Positions 54,883 through 64,000 of a stretch of DNA of 64,000 nt are shown here, piece by piece. The DNA is from Ilyonectria destructans (lineage: Eukaryota; Ascomycota; Sordariomycetes; Hypocreales; Nectriaceae). The notes under the pieces were generated by a model, which was not told the DNA's origin, made no database searches, and saw only the letters and a list, made by a program, of their open reading frames with translations. Numbering within the stretch: position 1 is the first letter of the stretch; every line of letters starts with the position of its first letter. The translations under genes were made by a program, and so were the position numbers. The stretch spans positions 248,001 through 312,000 of the forward strand of contig JAHEWK010000030.1 of NCBI GenBank assembly GCA_020740775.1, in the 5' to 3' direction.

Positions 54883-56795
54883 AGTCCCAAGGGGGGGTTC
54901 TGGTTCACCCTTGGTTCTGGTTCGCCCCCTTGCGCGTAATCCTTGCCAACGCGTCGACGCGTTGGCTACCTATTTCCCTTCGTCAACTATCACAACTTCG
55001 ATCAATCAAACTGCTTTTTCGTGTTTTAGACTGCCAGGGAGCCGTTATGTCTCGTAATACTACCGCCGATATAGATAACGCCATCTAAGATATCCTCCAT
55101 GGCGAAACCATCCGGACGTCGGCCAAGATCCACCGTATACCTAACCAGACACTTCATCACTGGCTTCTTGACCGACAACCACACTCTGTGGCACACCAAA
55201 ACCAACAGCGACTTTCTACAGTGCAAGAAGAAGACCTTGTTAGGTGGATTCTAATTCAAGAAGGCCTTGGTTACGCGCCTTCGCATGCCCAAGTTCGTTC
55301 TGTGGCTTCGGCGATCTTACGAGCTCAAGGAGACCACCAAGCTCTTGGAAAGAAGTGGACTAGTGGCTTCATCAAGTGCCATTCGACTACCAATACTAAG
55401 ATAGGTTGCAAGACTGCTTGGAATTGAGTTAACGCGATATATCCCGCTAATATCAACAAGTTGTCCGAGCTTTGCGATACTGTCAGCTGGATCCCCCCCA
55501 ACGGCGATACAACGTGGATGAAGCAGGCATTATGGAAGGCTTGGGTGTTAACGGTTTGGTTGTTGGTAGTTCAGAGAAGCCTCCCGGCCAGACACGTGTT
55601 AAAGAGGGCAGCAGTCGCACCTGGGCCTCGTTTATCGAGTGTATATCAGCGACTGGTAAGGTTTTAGACCCCCTCATCATCTTCAAGGGGGCCTCTGTTC
55701 AAGATCAGTGGTTCAGTGACCAACTACTTGAAAATATCCTAATTGGCATACTACCTACACTGCCAATGAATGGGCAAGCAACGATATTGCGCTTGAGTGG
55801 CTTGAGAAAGCTTTTTTGCCACAGGCAGCCTTAGAGGACCTCTCTGCAGCAAGACTACTTATTGTCGACGCCCATAGTTCGCACACTACGGAGGATTTCA
55901 TGACGACTTGCTTCCTGAATAACGTCTATATATTATTATTGCCAGCTCATACTTCTGACGTTACAAAGCCTTTGGGTCTGGGCTGTTTTTCCAGTTTGAC
56001 GACAGAGTCAAGGAAACTCGTCAGCTGCTGGATGGCTCTCACGCACTTAAACTGTGTTGGCAAAGTCAAATTTCTTAACCTCTGCACAGAAGCTCGAGAA
56101 AAAGGATTACAGAAGCTAATATCGAAGCTGGCTGGCGGGCAACGGGTCTATTCCCCAGGAACCCATATAAAACTTTGTCTTCACGCTGGGTAATATACTC
56201 ACAAGACCAGACACCTACACCCCAGTCGCACAGCAATATCTCCACCCCAACGAAGAGCCAAGACGTCGTAAAAGTCTTAGGTAGCAAGGCAAGAACCCCA
56301 GGATCGAGATTAATCATTCGCAAGAATGCTAGTTCGTTTGATAAGCGCACCACACAGCTTGCAGTAAATGATCGTGAGATCGCTCGCTTACATGCACAGT
56401 TGGAACAGACCAATCCACGAAAACGTCGAAGAGTGCAACCAAATCCAAACGATACTTTCATCAGCCTTTCCCAAGTAGCTGCACAACGCAACGAAGAGCC
56501 GACCCAACATAAAATTGAAGCTAGGGCGCAAGAGGATACAACTGTGGTTCGAAGTGAAGAGGTAGATAGTAGCACCAATGAGCAGCCATCTCTAGTGCGT
56601 CCCAGGAGGTCAATTGGGCGTGCACAGCGATACAGGACCCCTTCGGAGGAAGAGAGTAATTAAACAATTCAAACGGTATTTTTATTGTATTTTTAGCTAT
56701 TAAATTGACATAGTTGTGACAATATATGTGGTTGTGCCAGTGTTTTGATGGGGTGAACCAGAACCGGGGGTGAACCAGAACCCCCCTAGGGACTT
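54883..56795 (+). mobile_element. degenerate Fot/pogo-type transposon (~1.9 kb)
   Basis: Inverted ends AGTCCC.AGGGGGGTTCTGG / CCAGAACCCCCCTAGGGACT flanked by TA (54,881-54,882 and 56,796-56,797). Each end carries two copies of GGTTCTGGTTC(A/G)CCCC, separated by a few bases. A transposase relic in the same orientation fills the interior. The end repeats are well preserved while the gene is broken. Confidence 0.85.
55047..56663 (+). pseudogene. Fot/pogo-type transposase pseudogene
   Basis: Starts at ATG 55,047 (MSRNTTADIDNAI) and hits TAA at 55,086, and later TGA at 55,425; both fit C-to-T changes (CAA to TAA, CGA to TGA). Recognisable blocks across frames: HTH region (HRIPNQTLHHWLLDRQ), CENP-B-type part (GLGYAPSHAQVRSVASAILR), first Asp (YNVDEAGIMEG), WASFIECISATGKVL, second Asp block in the altered form IVDAHSSHTTEDF, and NNVYILLLPAHTSDVTKPLG, where the third catalytic Asp is lost (PLG in place of PLD). 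The C-terminal coiled coil and basic NPRKRRRVQPNPND survive. Related to, but clearly distinct from, the intact transposase at 10,746. Confidence 0.85.
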
Positions 56796-57026
56796 TATCG
56801 TCAATGGTCATGGTGATGACGACAATGGCATAAATTCTGATCCATATAGCCATAGTGATTCCGATGACGGCCTCAGGATGAAGCGGCTTCGGCCACGAAA
56901 GCAGGCTTGATGCGAATATACCGCGGAGGTCACATAAAGTGTGGTTGTCATGTAGATGTAGAAAGATGGATGACGAGCTAAGACTATACTTTGAGGACGG
57001 GAGCATAAGGTCTCCTTCCTCACGTG

Positions 57027-57805
57027 ATGTTACCTATAATGCCAGTCTTAAGCACCAGTGTAACGGGTCAGGCCCACTTGGCTGGCGGCTCTGCCGCCAA
57101 GCCCGAATTCTTCTCCACAGCGCCATCGAGTTGATTCTCGAATCTTCTATATTAAAGAAGATATAACGCGTCTTCACGCACCCAGTTTGTATTTAGATTC
57201 TTTCCTTTCTTCATCTTGAAAGTAAACAGCATAGGGACTAGTTAGTTGAATCAACTCACTAGAGGCCTTTCACAACCAGGCCCAAGACTGGTTCTTCACG
57301 TATCAAGGCTCCATTGGTGAGGAGGAAATCAACGAATGATAAGAACTTATTTATTTCTGACGGAAAGACGCTTGCGATGCTTCCGTCGACAACACGTAAT
57401 CACCGAGGAGATATTCTAGAACCCATGGAAGAGGCAATGAAGCACAGCATTAGCATCCGCAATCCTACGCTCTCGCCATCCTTGTCACAAGAGACGTGTC
57501 CGAAACTCCTGGGCAAGTTCTTTGAAGAAGAGGAGGATCATGATATGACGGATGTCGATGTCGATGCAGACTCAGCCTGGTACGGCGCTAAGAGTTTCGA
57601 AAACCCTGGTTTGCACCGCCGGACCTCTACAGACAACATAACCGCCGAGCCAACTGGCATGCGTCGCACCCCTTCAGGCATGTTTATGCCATATGAGGAG
57701 GGAGAATCATCGTCGAAGGATGCGATATTTGGCCGCTTTATTAACATCGTTAACACAGCCAAGGACATGGCATATTTTATTTGGAATATGGGCTGGAGAA
57801 AGTGA
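57027..57805 (+). pseudogene. conserved hypothetical gene split by a solo LTR near its start
   Basis: Coding begins MPVLSTR at the ATG 57,039 (an in-frame ATG also at 57,027), is interrupted by the LTR, and resumes in frame as PKTGSSRIKAPLVRRKSTND when the LTR and one ACCAG are skipped. It then runs open to 57,805: an acidic tract (FEEEEDHDMTDVDVDADSAW), LHRRTSTDN, MRRTPSGMFMPYEEGE and a conserved-looking end GRFINIVNTAKDMAYFIWNM. That hydrophobic, Trp-containing end is a motif I remember from uncharacterised fungal proteins (usually ..VNTA.DIAHVIWNVGW); function unknown. Only the first exon region is affected, so a downstream ATG could still give a shorter protein. Confidence 0.6.
57059..57274 (+). 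mobile_element. solo LTR (216 bp), TSD ACCAG
   Basis: TGTAACGGGTCAGG...CTTTCACA with perfect 5-bp flanks ACCAG. Same family as 27,575-27,748 (shared 5' start and 3' third), but with a ~40-bp longer middle. No internal retrotransposon sequence, PBS or second LTR follows. Confidence 0.9.
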
Positions 57806-59549
57806 GGGCCTTGACAACGGAGACATTTCATGGAGACTGCTGAATTCGATCATGTTGTTCAAAGTCTCAATTTATCAATGGGGGGGGGGGGGGGTTTCCT
57901 GGGGTTTCTGCCTTTTCTTCGTCCATTTGCTGCGAAGGGATTCCTGGATGTGCACAGGCCTTGAGGTATATTAACATAAGTCGTAATTGTTGCTAGATTT
58001 CCTGGGCGGCATTTACCTATGTTGGTTTCATATTATTTGAGCGATGGGTGGAAATATAAGCCGAACTAGATACAGGCTTTATGCAATGGCAAATGCGTGA
58101 CCACGACCATGTCTATGCCTCGAATCTTGAAGCAGGTTTCGAACTTCAATGTCGGAGAAAATGAATTTCGATCCGTTGTGGCTCGACCCCGACAACAGGA
58201 GAAGTTGGGGACTGCTGTTGAGTTCAGTGCCTTGATAATATTTCCCTCAGGGCATCAAAGCGGAATATAGCCCTAGAGGTTGCCTTGTATGGTAATTCAA
58301 CCGTCAAGCTAGCAAAGTAGGAGTAAACGAAAGAACGCTCTCAAAATGGCCGCCGCAAGGTATACAATTATAAGAACAGTTTTAAGTTCTTAATCTTCCA
58401 CAGTACTCAATATGAGTTGGGCTCGATCACCGGATAATGAAATGAGCAGACGCTGACGAGTCACCGCAGTTGAACGCATGTTCGAACTTGGGCGGAGCAT
58501 ACTCTGCCAGATCTTGCCTGTACGAGCCGCTGCTGATAGCTGAAAGTGGGCTAGTTCCTGCATTCCAGGCTAGAATCTGAGCAGCAGGTATCCATCTAAT
58601 CCATCCATACCAGTACCGGTATTCCGGACAGATGTTTTCCTAGCCGTCTTAACTTTGGATGTATGAATTTCTCACGCAGTTTCAGGATATATTGATTCTC
58701 TAAAGGACTTTAAAACTAATATTCACAAGGCTCGGTATTCATTTTAGTCACCTTGGTCCGTCGTGTATTCTACTTCACATCAAAAGTACTCGTCTGTTCA
58801 TTCATTTGGATTTTAAACATATTATTAGCTGGAAGAGCATGGGGAATCCCACCTAATGGGCTCACATTCTGGGCAACAAGTCACGTTGCGAAAGCTGGCT
58901 GCACCCAACGGGATGAGAGGACGGTGACCAGAGGGACAATAGGACGGGATCAAGTCACATATGATAAGTTTCTACATATTCGGACTACAAGAGCTATCTA
59001 ACGTTTCATTGAAGTATAACTTCATATTGTAATTGTAAGGATATTACGGCGGGTCGGGTCCTTGCCATCAGCGCTGGACCTCCGGAGCCTGATATAGAGA
59101 TATGAGGTGCAGTACCCGCACATTGTGCGGATACTGGTTCCTCTTTTGGCCTAACGGCTGGGAGTTCTATTGCTGATCTCCAACACCTCTGGAATCAGTA
59201 CAGTAATTTCCTTCACAGACTTACCTGTACTTCTTATAGTAAAATATAAGAGATCTAAAAGTTTCATAAAGTCTCGTAAAGGACAGACATTGTATTTAAT
59301 ATTTTTCAGGCCAGTTTTGGCTTGTCAACTATTACATCGTTCCGATGCCTTCGCATAGCATGAAGGAGTGTGTCAATACTTCCAAACATAAAACATGAAC
59401 TCGAGCTCTTCATCCACATTAATTTCCTTCTGGATACCTCGTCGCCAGTCAGGCTTGTATTCACCATTCGTCGCTTTCTCATACCCAATCCTAAATCGTC
59501 TCTCACAGAGACTGGTTCGGAGCCAAGATTGGACCTGAAAGCCAGTGGC
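57806..59549. other. no gene recognised
   Basis: 1.7 kb of low-coding sequence. Includes a run of 15 G at 57,880-57,894. Only short frames without domains. Confidence 0.45.
57880..57894 (+). repeat. poly-G run (15 nt)
   Basis: Fifteen consecutive G just after the hypothetical gene; its length is likely polymorphic or uncertain. Confidence 0.9.
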
Positions 59550-59945
59550 CTAGTAGCCCTTGCCGTAGCCCTTGTCGTGGTCCTTCCAATGGTCCTTGCC
59601 GTGGCCCTTGTCGTCCCCTCCATGGCCCTTGCTCTTGTCGTCCCCATGACCTCCATGGCCCTTGCTCTTGTCGTCCCCATAACCTCCATAATCATTGCCA
59701 CGGCGATCTTTGTTGTAGTGGCCTTTGTCTCCGCCCTTGGAAGGATAGCCGTACTTGTCGTCGTACTTGTCGTCGTACTTGTCGTCGTTATCGTCGTCAT
59801 CTCCCTTGCCCTTATGCTTCCCACCCTTGTCACCGTAGCGACCGTATCCGCCCTTGGGAGGATAATGGTCGCCGTACTTGGCTGGAGCACCTGGCTCAGC
59901 CTCAGGGGCAGCAGCGGCAATGAGGGCGATGAGGGAGAGCTTCAT
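59550..59945 (-). CDS. small secreted Gly/Lys/Asp-rich repeat protein
   Basis: A 131-aa frame from the ATG at 59,945. The first ~18 residues (MKLSLIALIAAAAPEAEPGA) form a signal peptide with a plausible cut after the Ala run. The mature part is low-complexity and hydrophilic: KYGDHYPPKGGYGRYGDKGG, a triple DDKY repeat, then GDDKSKGHGG repeated, ending KDHDKGYGKGY. No Cys. Such secreted repeat proteins occur as cell-wall or extracellular matrix components and as effector candidates; no function can be assigned. A weak in-frame extension upstream lacks an ATG. The opposite strand is also open through this stretch, a by-product of the repeat composition. Confidence 0.7.
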   Translation of the reverse strand: MKLSLIALIAAAAPEAEPGAPAKYGDHYPPKGGYGRYGDKGGKHKGKGDDDDNDDKYDDKYDDKYGYPSKGGDKGHYNKDRRGNDYGGYGDDKSKGHGGHGDDKSKGHGGDDKGHGKDHWKDHDKGYGKGY

Positions 59946-61871
59946 TTTGACGTCAATGGGTGAGAGGATGTTTGAGGAAGTAGGAATTGCAAAGGGTTCG
60001 TTCAAGAGGTATACTAAGAGAAGATAGCGGTTGTCAGGAGAAGTCAAAGTTGATTCTATCTGTATGAGCTGGGAGATAGAGATGAAGATTCATTCTTGAA
60101 GATGAGGGGGAAGCCCTCAGCTTTATTCACAGACGCTCTCCCATTACAAAGCCAGATGACTTGAGCTGTTTCATGTCGCCATGCCTCCCAAATCTGGTCT
60201 CAAGATTACATGAATTCCTTGTTAGCCTTCACCAAGTCGAACACCGAAGTCAAGACGCGTGTTGCTGGCTCCGGCAGATGATACACCTCAAAGCCATCTC
60301 GGCATCTGCAAAGGATAAATGACATGACGTGGCCATTCCTGTGTGTGGTCTAGGCTAGAGAAATTCCGCCTTTTGGCCAGGTCTCACATCATCAACTCGT
60401 CATTTTGGATGCACGATGTTGTACTGAATGTTTTTGAGCTGAATTCTGACTGGGCCTCGTTGACTTTCGCCGAGACCTTTAGTCACGCTACTAGCAGATC
60501 GTGCAGAAGCACAATCAATTCCATGCGAGTTTCTTTTTTTAGACGGCTATGTGGTCGTCAGCTCCGAAACTATGCTTGAGTTATACGTTGCGGGCTTAGT
60601 GGATCTGTTGTTCGGCAAACGGGGATATACCAATCGTCATGACGGCATCTGCAATATCTCAATCCACCTTCGCGACAACCCCAAATTCTCAGATCTCACA
60701 GGGAATCCGTCTGGAAGCTGCAACCGGGATTCTGCTAGGCTTAGGTGAGACTAGGTGATTTCATCGCCGCATAGCTATTGGTCACTATATAAAGCACTCG
60801 AGCCTACGAACTAGAATATTTCCGGCCGAGAACGCCTATATTGGGAAGTGAGTTTGATCTCCTAATGGTAGCAAACGTGGAGGTTTCGTGCTAGACCCGA
60901 GTAGCTTCCGTTCTTGGTATCCGACCTAGCCGAACTGCATCAAAACGCCATCAGCTGAGAATACAACCTCGAGGGAGCGATGGAAGCCTGTCCGTGGTTT
61001 CTAGCAAGGAACCAGAGACTAGGCGTTGCTACCCTACTCCAGAAAAGCATAGTGCAGGCATTTCAATGCTTGTGATGATGCCGTGGCTGACCGAGGTGGA
61101 CGCAATTGGTGCCCGCACCACCTCGTGTCGGCAGCTTGACTCTCCGGCTGAAACTCTATTACCCAATCTTACAATGCATGAGCTTGCATGACAGTGAAGC
61201 AATTGAAATTACCCCTCTGTTTACATCCCGCCTGATGGCGACAATCTGATAGTTTCTTGCCTCAGAGCAAGCATCAAAATTGCCGAGACAAATTACGAAG
61301 ACGTTGAGACATTGGAGATGCATCTCATCCACTTCCCTTTGACCGATCTCACCTTTATTAATACCTCATGTCAGACATATTTTTCAACGCGAACGTCAAT
61401 TTTCATCATAATGCATAAAATAGACTCATTAACATGCAACAAAGAAAATGTGCCCCGTGGGCCACGACTGGCCATCGTGCTCAGTGAGCGTCGACATGTG
61501 TGACGCTTGCATTAACCGTCTAGTTGGGCGAGCTAATAGACTCATCTAGCTGAGCAAAGGTGACACCGATGAGTGACGTGCGTTGATATCAGAACATCAT
61601 CATGCCTGAGAGATCCATGCCGCTACGTACTAATGACTCAGCAGGTATTTGGATGAACTTGTGATTTCATCGTCATAGAATATGCTAGATGTTTCCTAGC
61701 TACCTAGATTTAACAGGTTGGACGGTACCAGAGCGATCCGCTTCGGTTCGATCGAGTTGACTGGACGCAACAGGGGCCCTACTTTTCCGTCAGTGGTACT
61801 CTAGTGCGGTTTTACACTACACATTATCCGAAAATCACTGTAAGTGAGAGTGAATAACTTGGGAATTCAAC
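59946..61871. other. no gene recognised
   Basis: Upstream flank of the secreted protein gene, then ~1.8 kb without credible coding frames or structured repeats. Confidence 0.45.
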
Positions 61872-62020
61872 CAGGGTGGTCATCAATTCAATCTGGGGCG
61901 TCGATTGAGTTGAAACAGGGGTGGCATGGTCTGTTATATGGTACGTGCACGCTCGCACGGTTCACATGTTGCTCTTTCGTCCACCGGAGGCGTCAGTGGA
62001 TTGAATTGATGACCACCCTG
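61872..62020. mobile_element. hAT-type MITE (149 bp), TSD AATTCAAC
   Basis: Terminal inverted repeats of about 22 bp beginning CAGGGTGGTCATCAATTC, flanked by perfect 8-bp direct repeats AATTCAAC (61,864-61,871 and 62,021-62,028). An 8-bp target duplication and a CAGGG tip identify the hAT superfamily. No coding capacity. Confidence 0.92.
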
Positions 62021-62028
62021 AATTCAAC

Positions 62029-62526
62029 AGCCCAAGCTTTCGAGTTGGATACCCACGTCATGTCTGTAAAAACGCGCTCGATAATCGATTTTACGTAAAT
62101 GGGGTAGGAAAAAACAACGACCTCTCATGTTACCTATTCATGCTAGCAGTTGTAATGGGTAAGGCGATATCAAGATATCAACTAGGGGCTAGTCAAATAG
62201 AGCGACAAGCGCATGATTATACGAGGCCAAGGAGCTCAGACTATATGGACCTCTTTTGAACCTCGCGAGCAGCTGCCACAGCAAATGTTAACGAAGTTAT
62301 GAGACAAGAGGGGATATATTGCAAACACTATAATACAGGCTAAGGCTAGAACTTGACCTGACAGACTTAGAAGACGAAGAAGAACTTGACAAGAGGAGAG
62401 TACGATTTTTCTGTGTGCATATATCACTCCGAGATAATAGCACTCTCAATTGTATGCCGATTTTGCGGGGCATAGTGGTATGAGCATACACCCTCAATGG
62501 TAGCCGCAGTTAGTATGCTTGATAAG
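62029..62526. other. no gene recognised
   Basis: Short intergenic stretch between the MITE and the hAT element end. TTGATAAG at 62,519-62,526 is the predicted left target duplication of the hAT element. Confidence 0.4.
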
Positions 62527-62584
62527 CAGGGTGGTGCGTTTTTCAAATGCTCCTCGAATGTATCCCCAAGGGTCGGAACCACTA

Positions 62585-62718
62585 CATCCACTCCACTTTG
62601 GGGCCAAGTACAGTGGATGTACGATTTTTAGGCAATTACAAAGTGGATGTAGCACATATTCGACCGGAATGGAATGGATGTACACACGTGGATTTATAAG
62701 TGGATTTATAGTGGATCT
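62585..62718. repeat. subterminal GTGGATGTA/GTGGATTTA repeats of the hAT element
   Basis: The motif (A)GTGGATGTA or a close variant occurs about seven times in ~130 bp, once in reverse (62,582-62,596). Clustered short subterminal motifs are typical transposase binding sites in hAT elements. Confidence 0.7.
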
Positions 62719-62746
62719 TTGAGGCTCTTCACAACCTCGTCGGTGC

Positions 62747-64000
62747 CTATTCAGCCTCACTTTCAGACGTTGACACTAACTCTTCAGCCTGTTGCTGCTG
62801 TGATAAATCGTCAACCTCGCTGGCGCTGTTCTCGCCCTCCAATAGCCATTTTGACTCAGCAAGCGCCAGCTCGTCCTCGCTTAGAGTCACGCAGCCGGCA
62901 TCCAGCTTGCTTTCAAGGTGTGACTTAAGCAATGGATCCAGGTCCTTGATAAGGCCAGCACGGTACCAAGAGCGTAAAACTTGACAAATGGCGATAATCT
63001 CAGCATCTAGGTTCGTACGCAACCCCGAGACCATCTTGCCAGCGGCTGAAAATAACCTCTCACACTCGGCTGACATCGGCTGGATCGTCAGGAAGTCCAA
63101 GGCTATCCTGGGTAACCGAGGATATCTGCTTTGCTTAGTTATCCAGTAACCAATTGGATCACGAACGTCGCCGTCGCTGGCCTCACGATCCGTCTGCCAC
63201 GCTTGGTACTCGTCACCAACAATAGCTGCTGCGTAGGCTGGTATTGAGCTTGGCAGACGACTGTTCTTCTCGAAGGGATTGAAAAACCGAGGTCTTTTTG
63301 CCGGTGGCTCGTCGTCGCCTCTGCTGCTGCTAGTTCTAACCTCGAGATGAGCGTAATCGGACAGCCAGATGTCGGCAACTATCTCTTTTGCCTTTTCAAC
63401 CCAGCTAGGCTTATGAGCCCACGTTTCATCAAACCAGTCCCAACGATAAGCTGGATGGAGCGCCATAGCCGTATAGTAGATGGGCGTCTCGTCCAGCCGC
63501 TGATAATATTCATCCAGCTTATCCCAAGCAAGGTTGATTCCAATGCGCTCTGGATCAGGAAAGTCAGCAGCAAGCTGCTTATATTCTTCCAGTGTATTAA
63601 GCAGCAACTCATAGCCAAGCACCACGTCCCAGATATTGCCATAGGAGCCAGTCCAGCCTTGCTTACGCCTTCGGATGTGTCCATCACCCTCAAGCGTCTT
63701 TACCATGGTCTCAAACACAGTCAGAATAGCCTCCAAATGGTAAAGAACCTCTCAGTCTTTGTCCGTTAGCTGATTCTCGTCTCGGAGGATGCGTGGTTTT
63801 TTCGCCAACTTGGCTTGTGTCACTTGGCCAGTCTTTTTAGACCGATTTTCGTCCTCCCATTGCGCCTTATACTTGATCAGTAGGAGTTCGATAGAGGTTT
63901 TCAACCGTAGAGCCCTGCGGATCATGTAGAGTTGTGACAGCCAACGCGTGTCGTTGTCGATAATTAGCTTGAGTGGTTTCTTCGATCGGAGTTTAAGGGT
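62747..64000 (-). pseudogene. hAT transposase, C-terminal part, with one in-frame TGA (5' end outside window)
   Basis: The frame enters at the window edge (LKLIIDNDTRWLSQLYMI, the conserved D-x-x-T-R-W-x-S block) and meets TGA at 63,752-63,754, where family logic suggests Trp (DKD-stop-EVLYHLEAIL). It then stays open for 330 codons to TAG at 62,747. Blocks: AMALHPAYRWDWFDETW, RDPIGYWITKQSRYPRLPRI, and the hATC dimerisation domain ALDFLTIQPMSAECERLFSA then GLRTNLDAEIIAICQVLRSW, with an acidic, Gln-rich tail. Except for the one stop the coding sequence is well kept, so the insertion is fairly young. The BED finger and first catalytic residues lie outside the window. Confidence 0.85.

Larger units (their letters stand above)
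62527..64000 (-). mobile_element. hAT transposon, 3' portion (runs off window)
   Basis: The left edge is inferred at CAGGGTGGTGCG (62,527), which shares its first nine bases with the TIR of the neighbouring MITE. Subterminal repeats and a transposase gene in minus orientation follow. The other end lies beyond 64,000, so the target duplication cannot be confirmed here. Confidence 0.75.

Noticed and set aside
59370..59963. 197-aa plus-strand frame rich in Val/Ala, membrane-like
   Set aside because: It is antisense to the secreted Gly/Lys/Asp repeat protein; the repeats keep the complementary strand open and give an artificial hydrophobic sequence.
1..64000. CRISPR array, Starship-type captain (DUF3435) or secondary-metabolite cluster
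   Set aside because: No regular spacer array, no tyrosine-recombinase motif and no PKS/NRPS/terpene core gene were seen. The methyltransferase and transcription factors alone do not define a cluster.

Overview
The window looks like a repeat-rich stretch of a filamentous ascomycete chromosome (Pezizomycotina, most likely Sordariomycetes). The evidence is the gene set (a FlbA-type RGS protein, a LisH/FLO8-SomA-type regulator, a Zn2Cys6 transcription factor, a LaeA-like methyltransferase, 2EXR and MYND proteins), the short 45-75 bp introns with CTRAC-type branch sites, and the Fot/pogo, hAT, LTR and LINE debris. The species cannot be fixed from the sequence. All functions below come from reading motifs; no database search was run.

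Layout. 1-10.4 kb is mostly debris: a copper P1B-ATPase relic split by two solo LTRs, an intact MYND-finger gene, a cluster of nested palindromes at 6.8-7.7 kb, and small gene fragments. 10.44-12.63 kb is a complete-looking Fot/pogo-type DNA transposon with an open transposase. 13-24 kb holds a GNAT gene, a frameshifted FLO8/SomA-like gene, a methyltransferase gene, three MITE-like elements with TA target duplications, and hAT and LINE relics. 24.6-39.5 kb is denser: a seven-helix-like membrane protein, an MBL-fold hydrolase with an upstream stop, a mannitol-1-phosphate dehydrogenase relic broken by a solo LTR and a hAT fragment, an SCOC-like coiled-coil protein, a large SulP/STAS/cyclic-nucleotide-binding transporter (Vsb1-like), a second GNAT gene and a 2EXR gene. 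42-54 kb carries a Zn2Cys6 factor, a convergent flbA, a small bHLH gene and a ten-exon membrane protein with a 3-nt exon. 54.9-64 kb is again transposon-rich: a decayed Fot/pogo-type copy, a solo LTR that splits the start of a small gene, a secreted repeat protein, a 149-bp hAT MITE, and a hAT transposase running off the window end.

The genes do not form an evident pathway or biosynthetic cluster. The flbA, FLO8/SomA-like, Zn2Cys6 and bHLH genes would all be regulatory, but I see no sign that they are co-regulated. The strongest signal is the amount of precisely readable insertion history: four solo LTRs with exact 5-bp duplications, three TA-flanked MITE-like elements, one hAT MITE with an exact 8-bp duplication, and genes whose reading frame is continuous again once the insertion is ignored.
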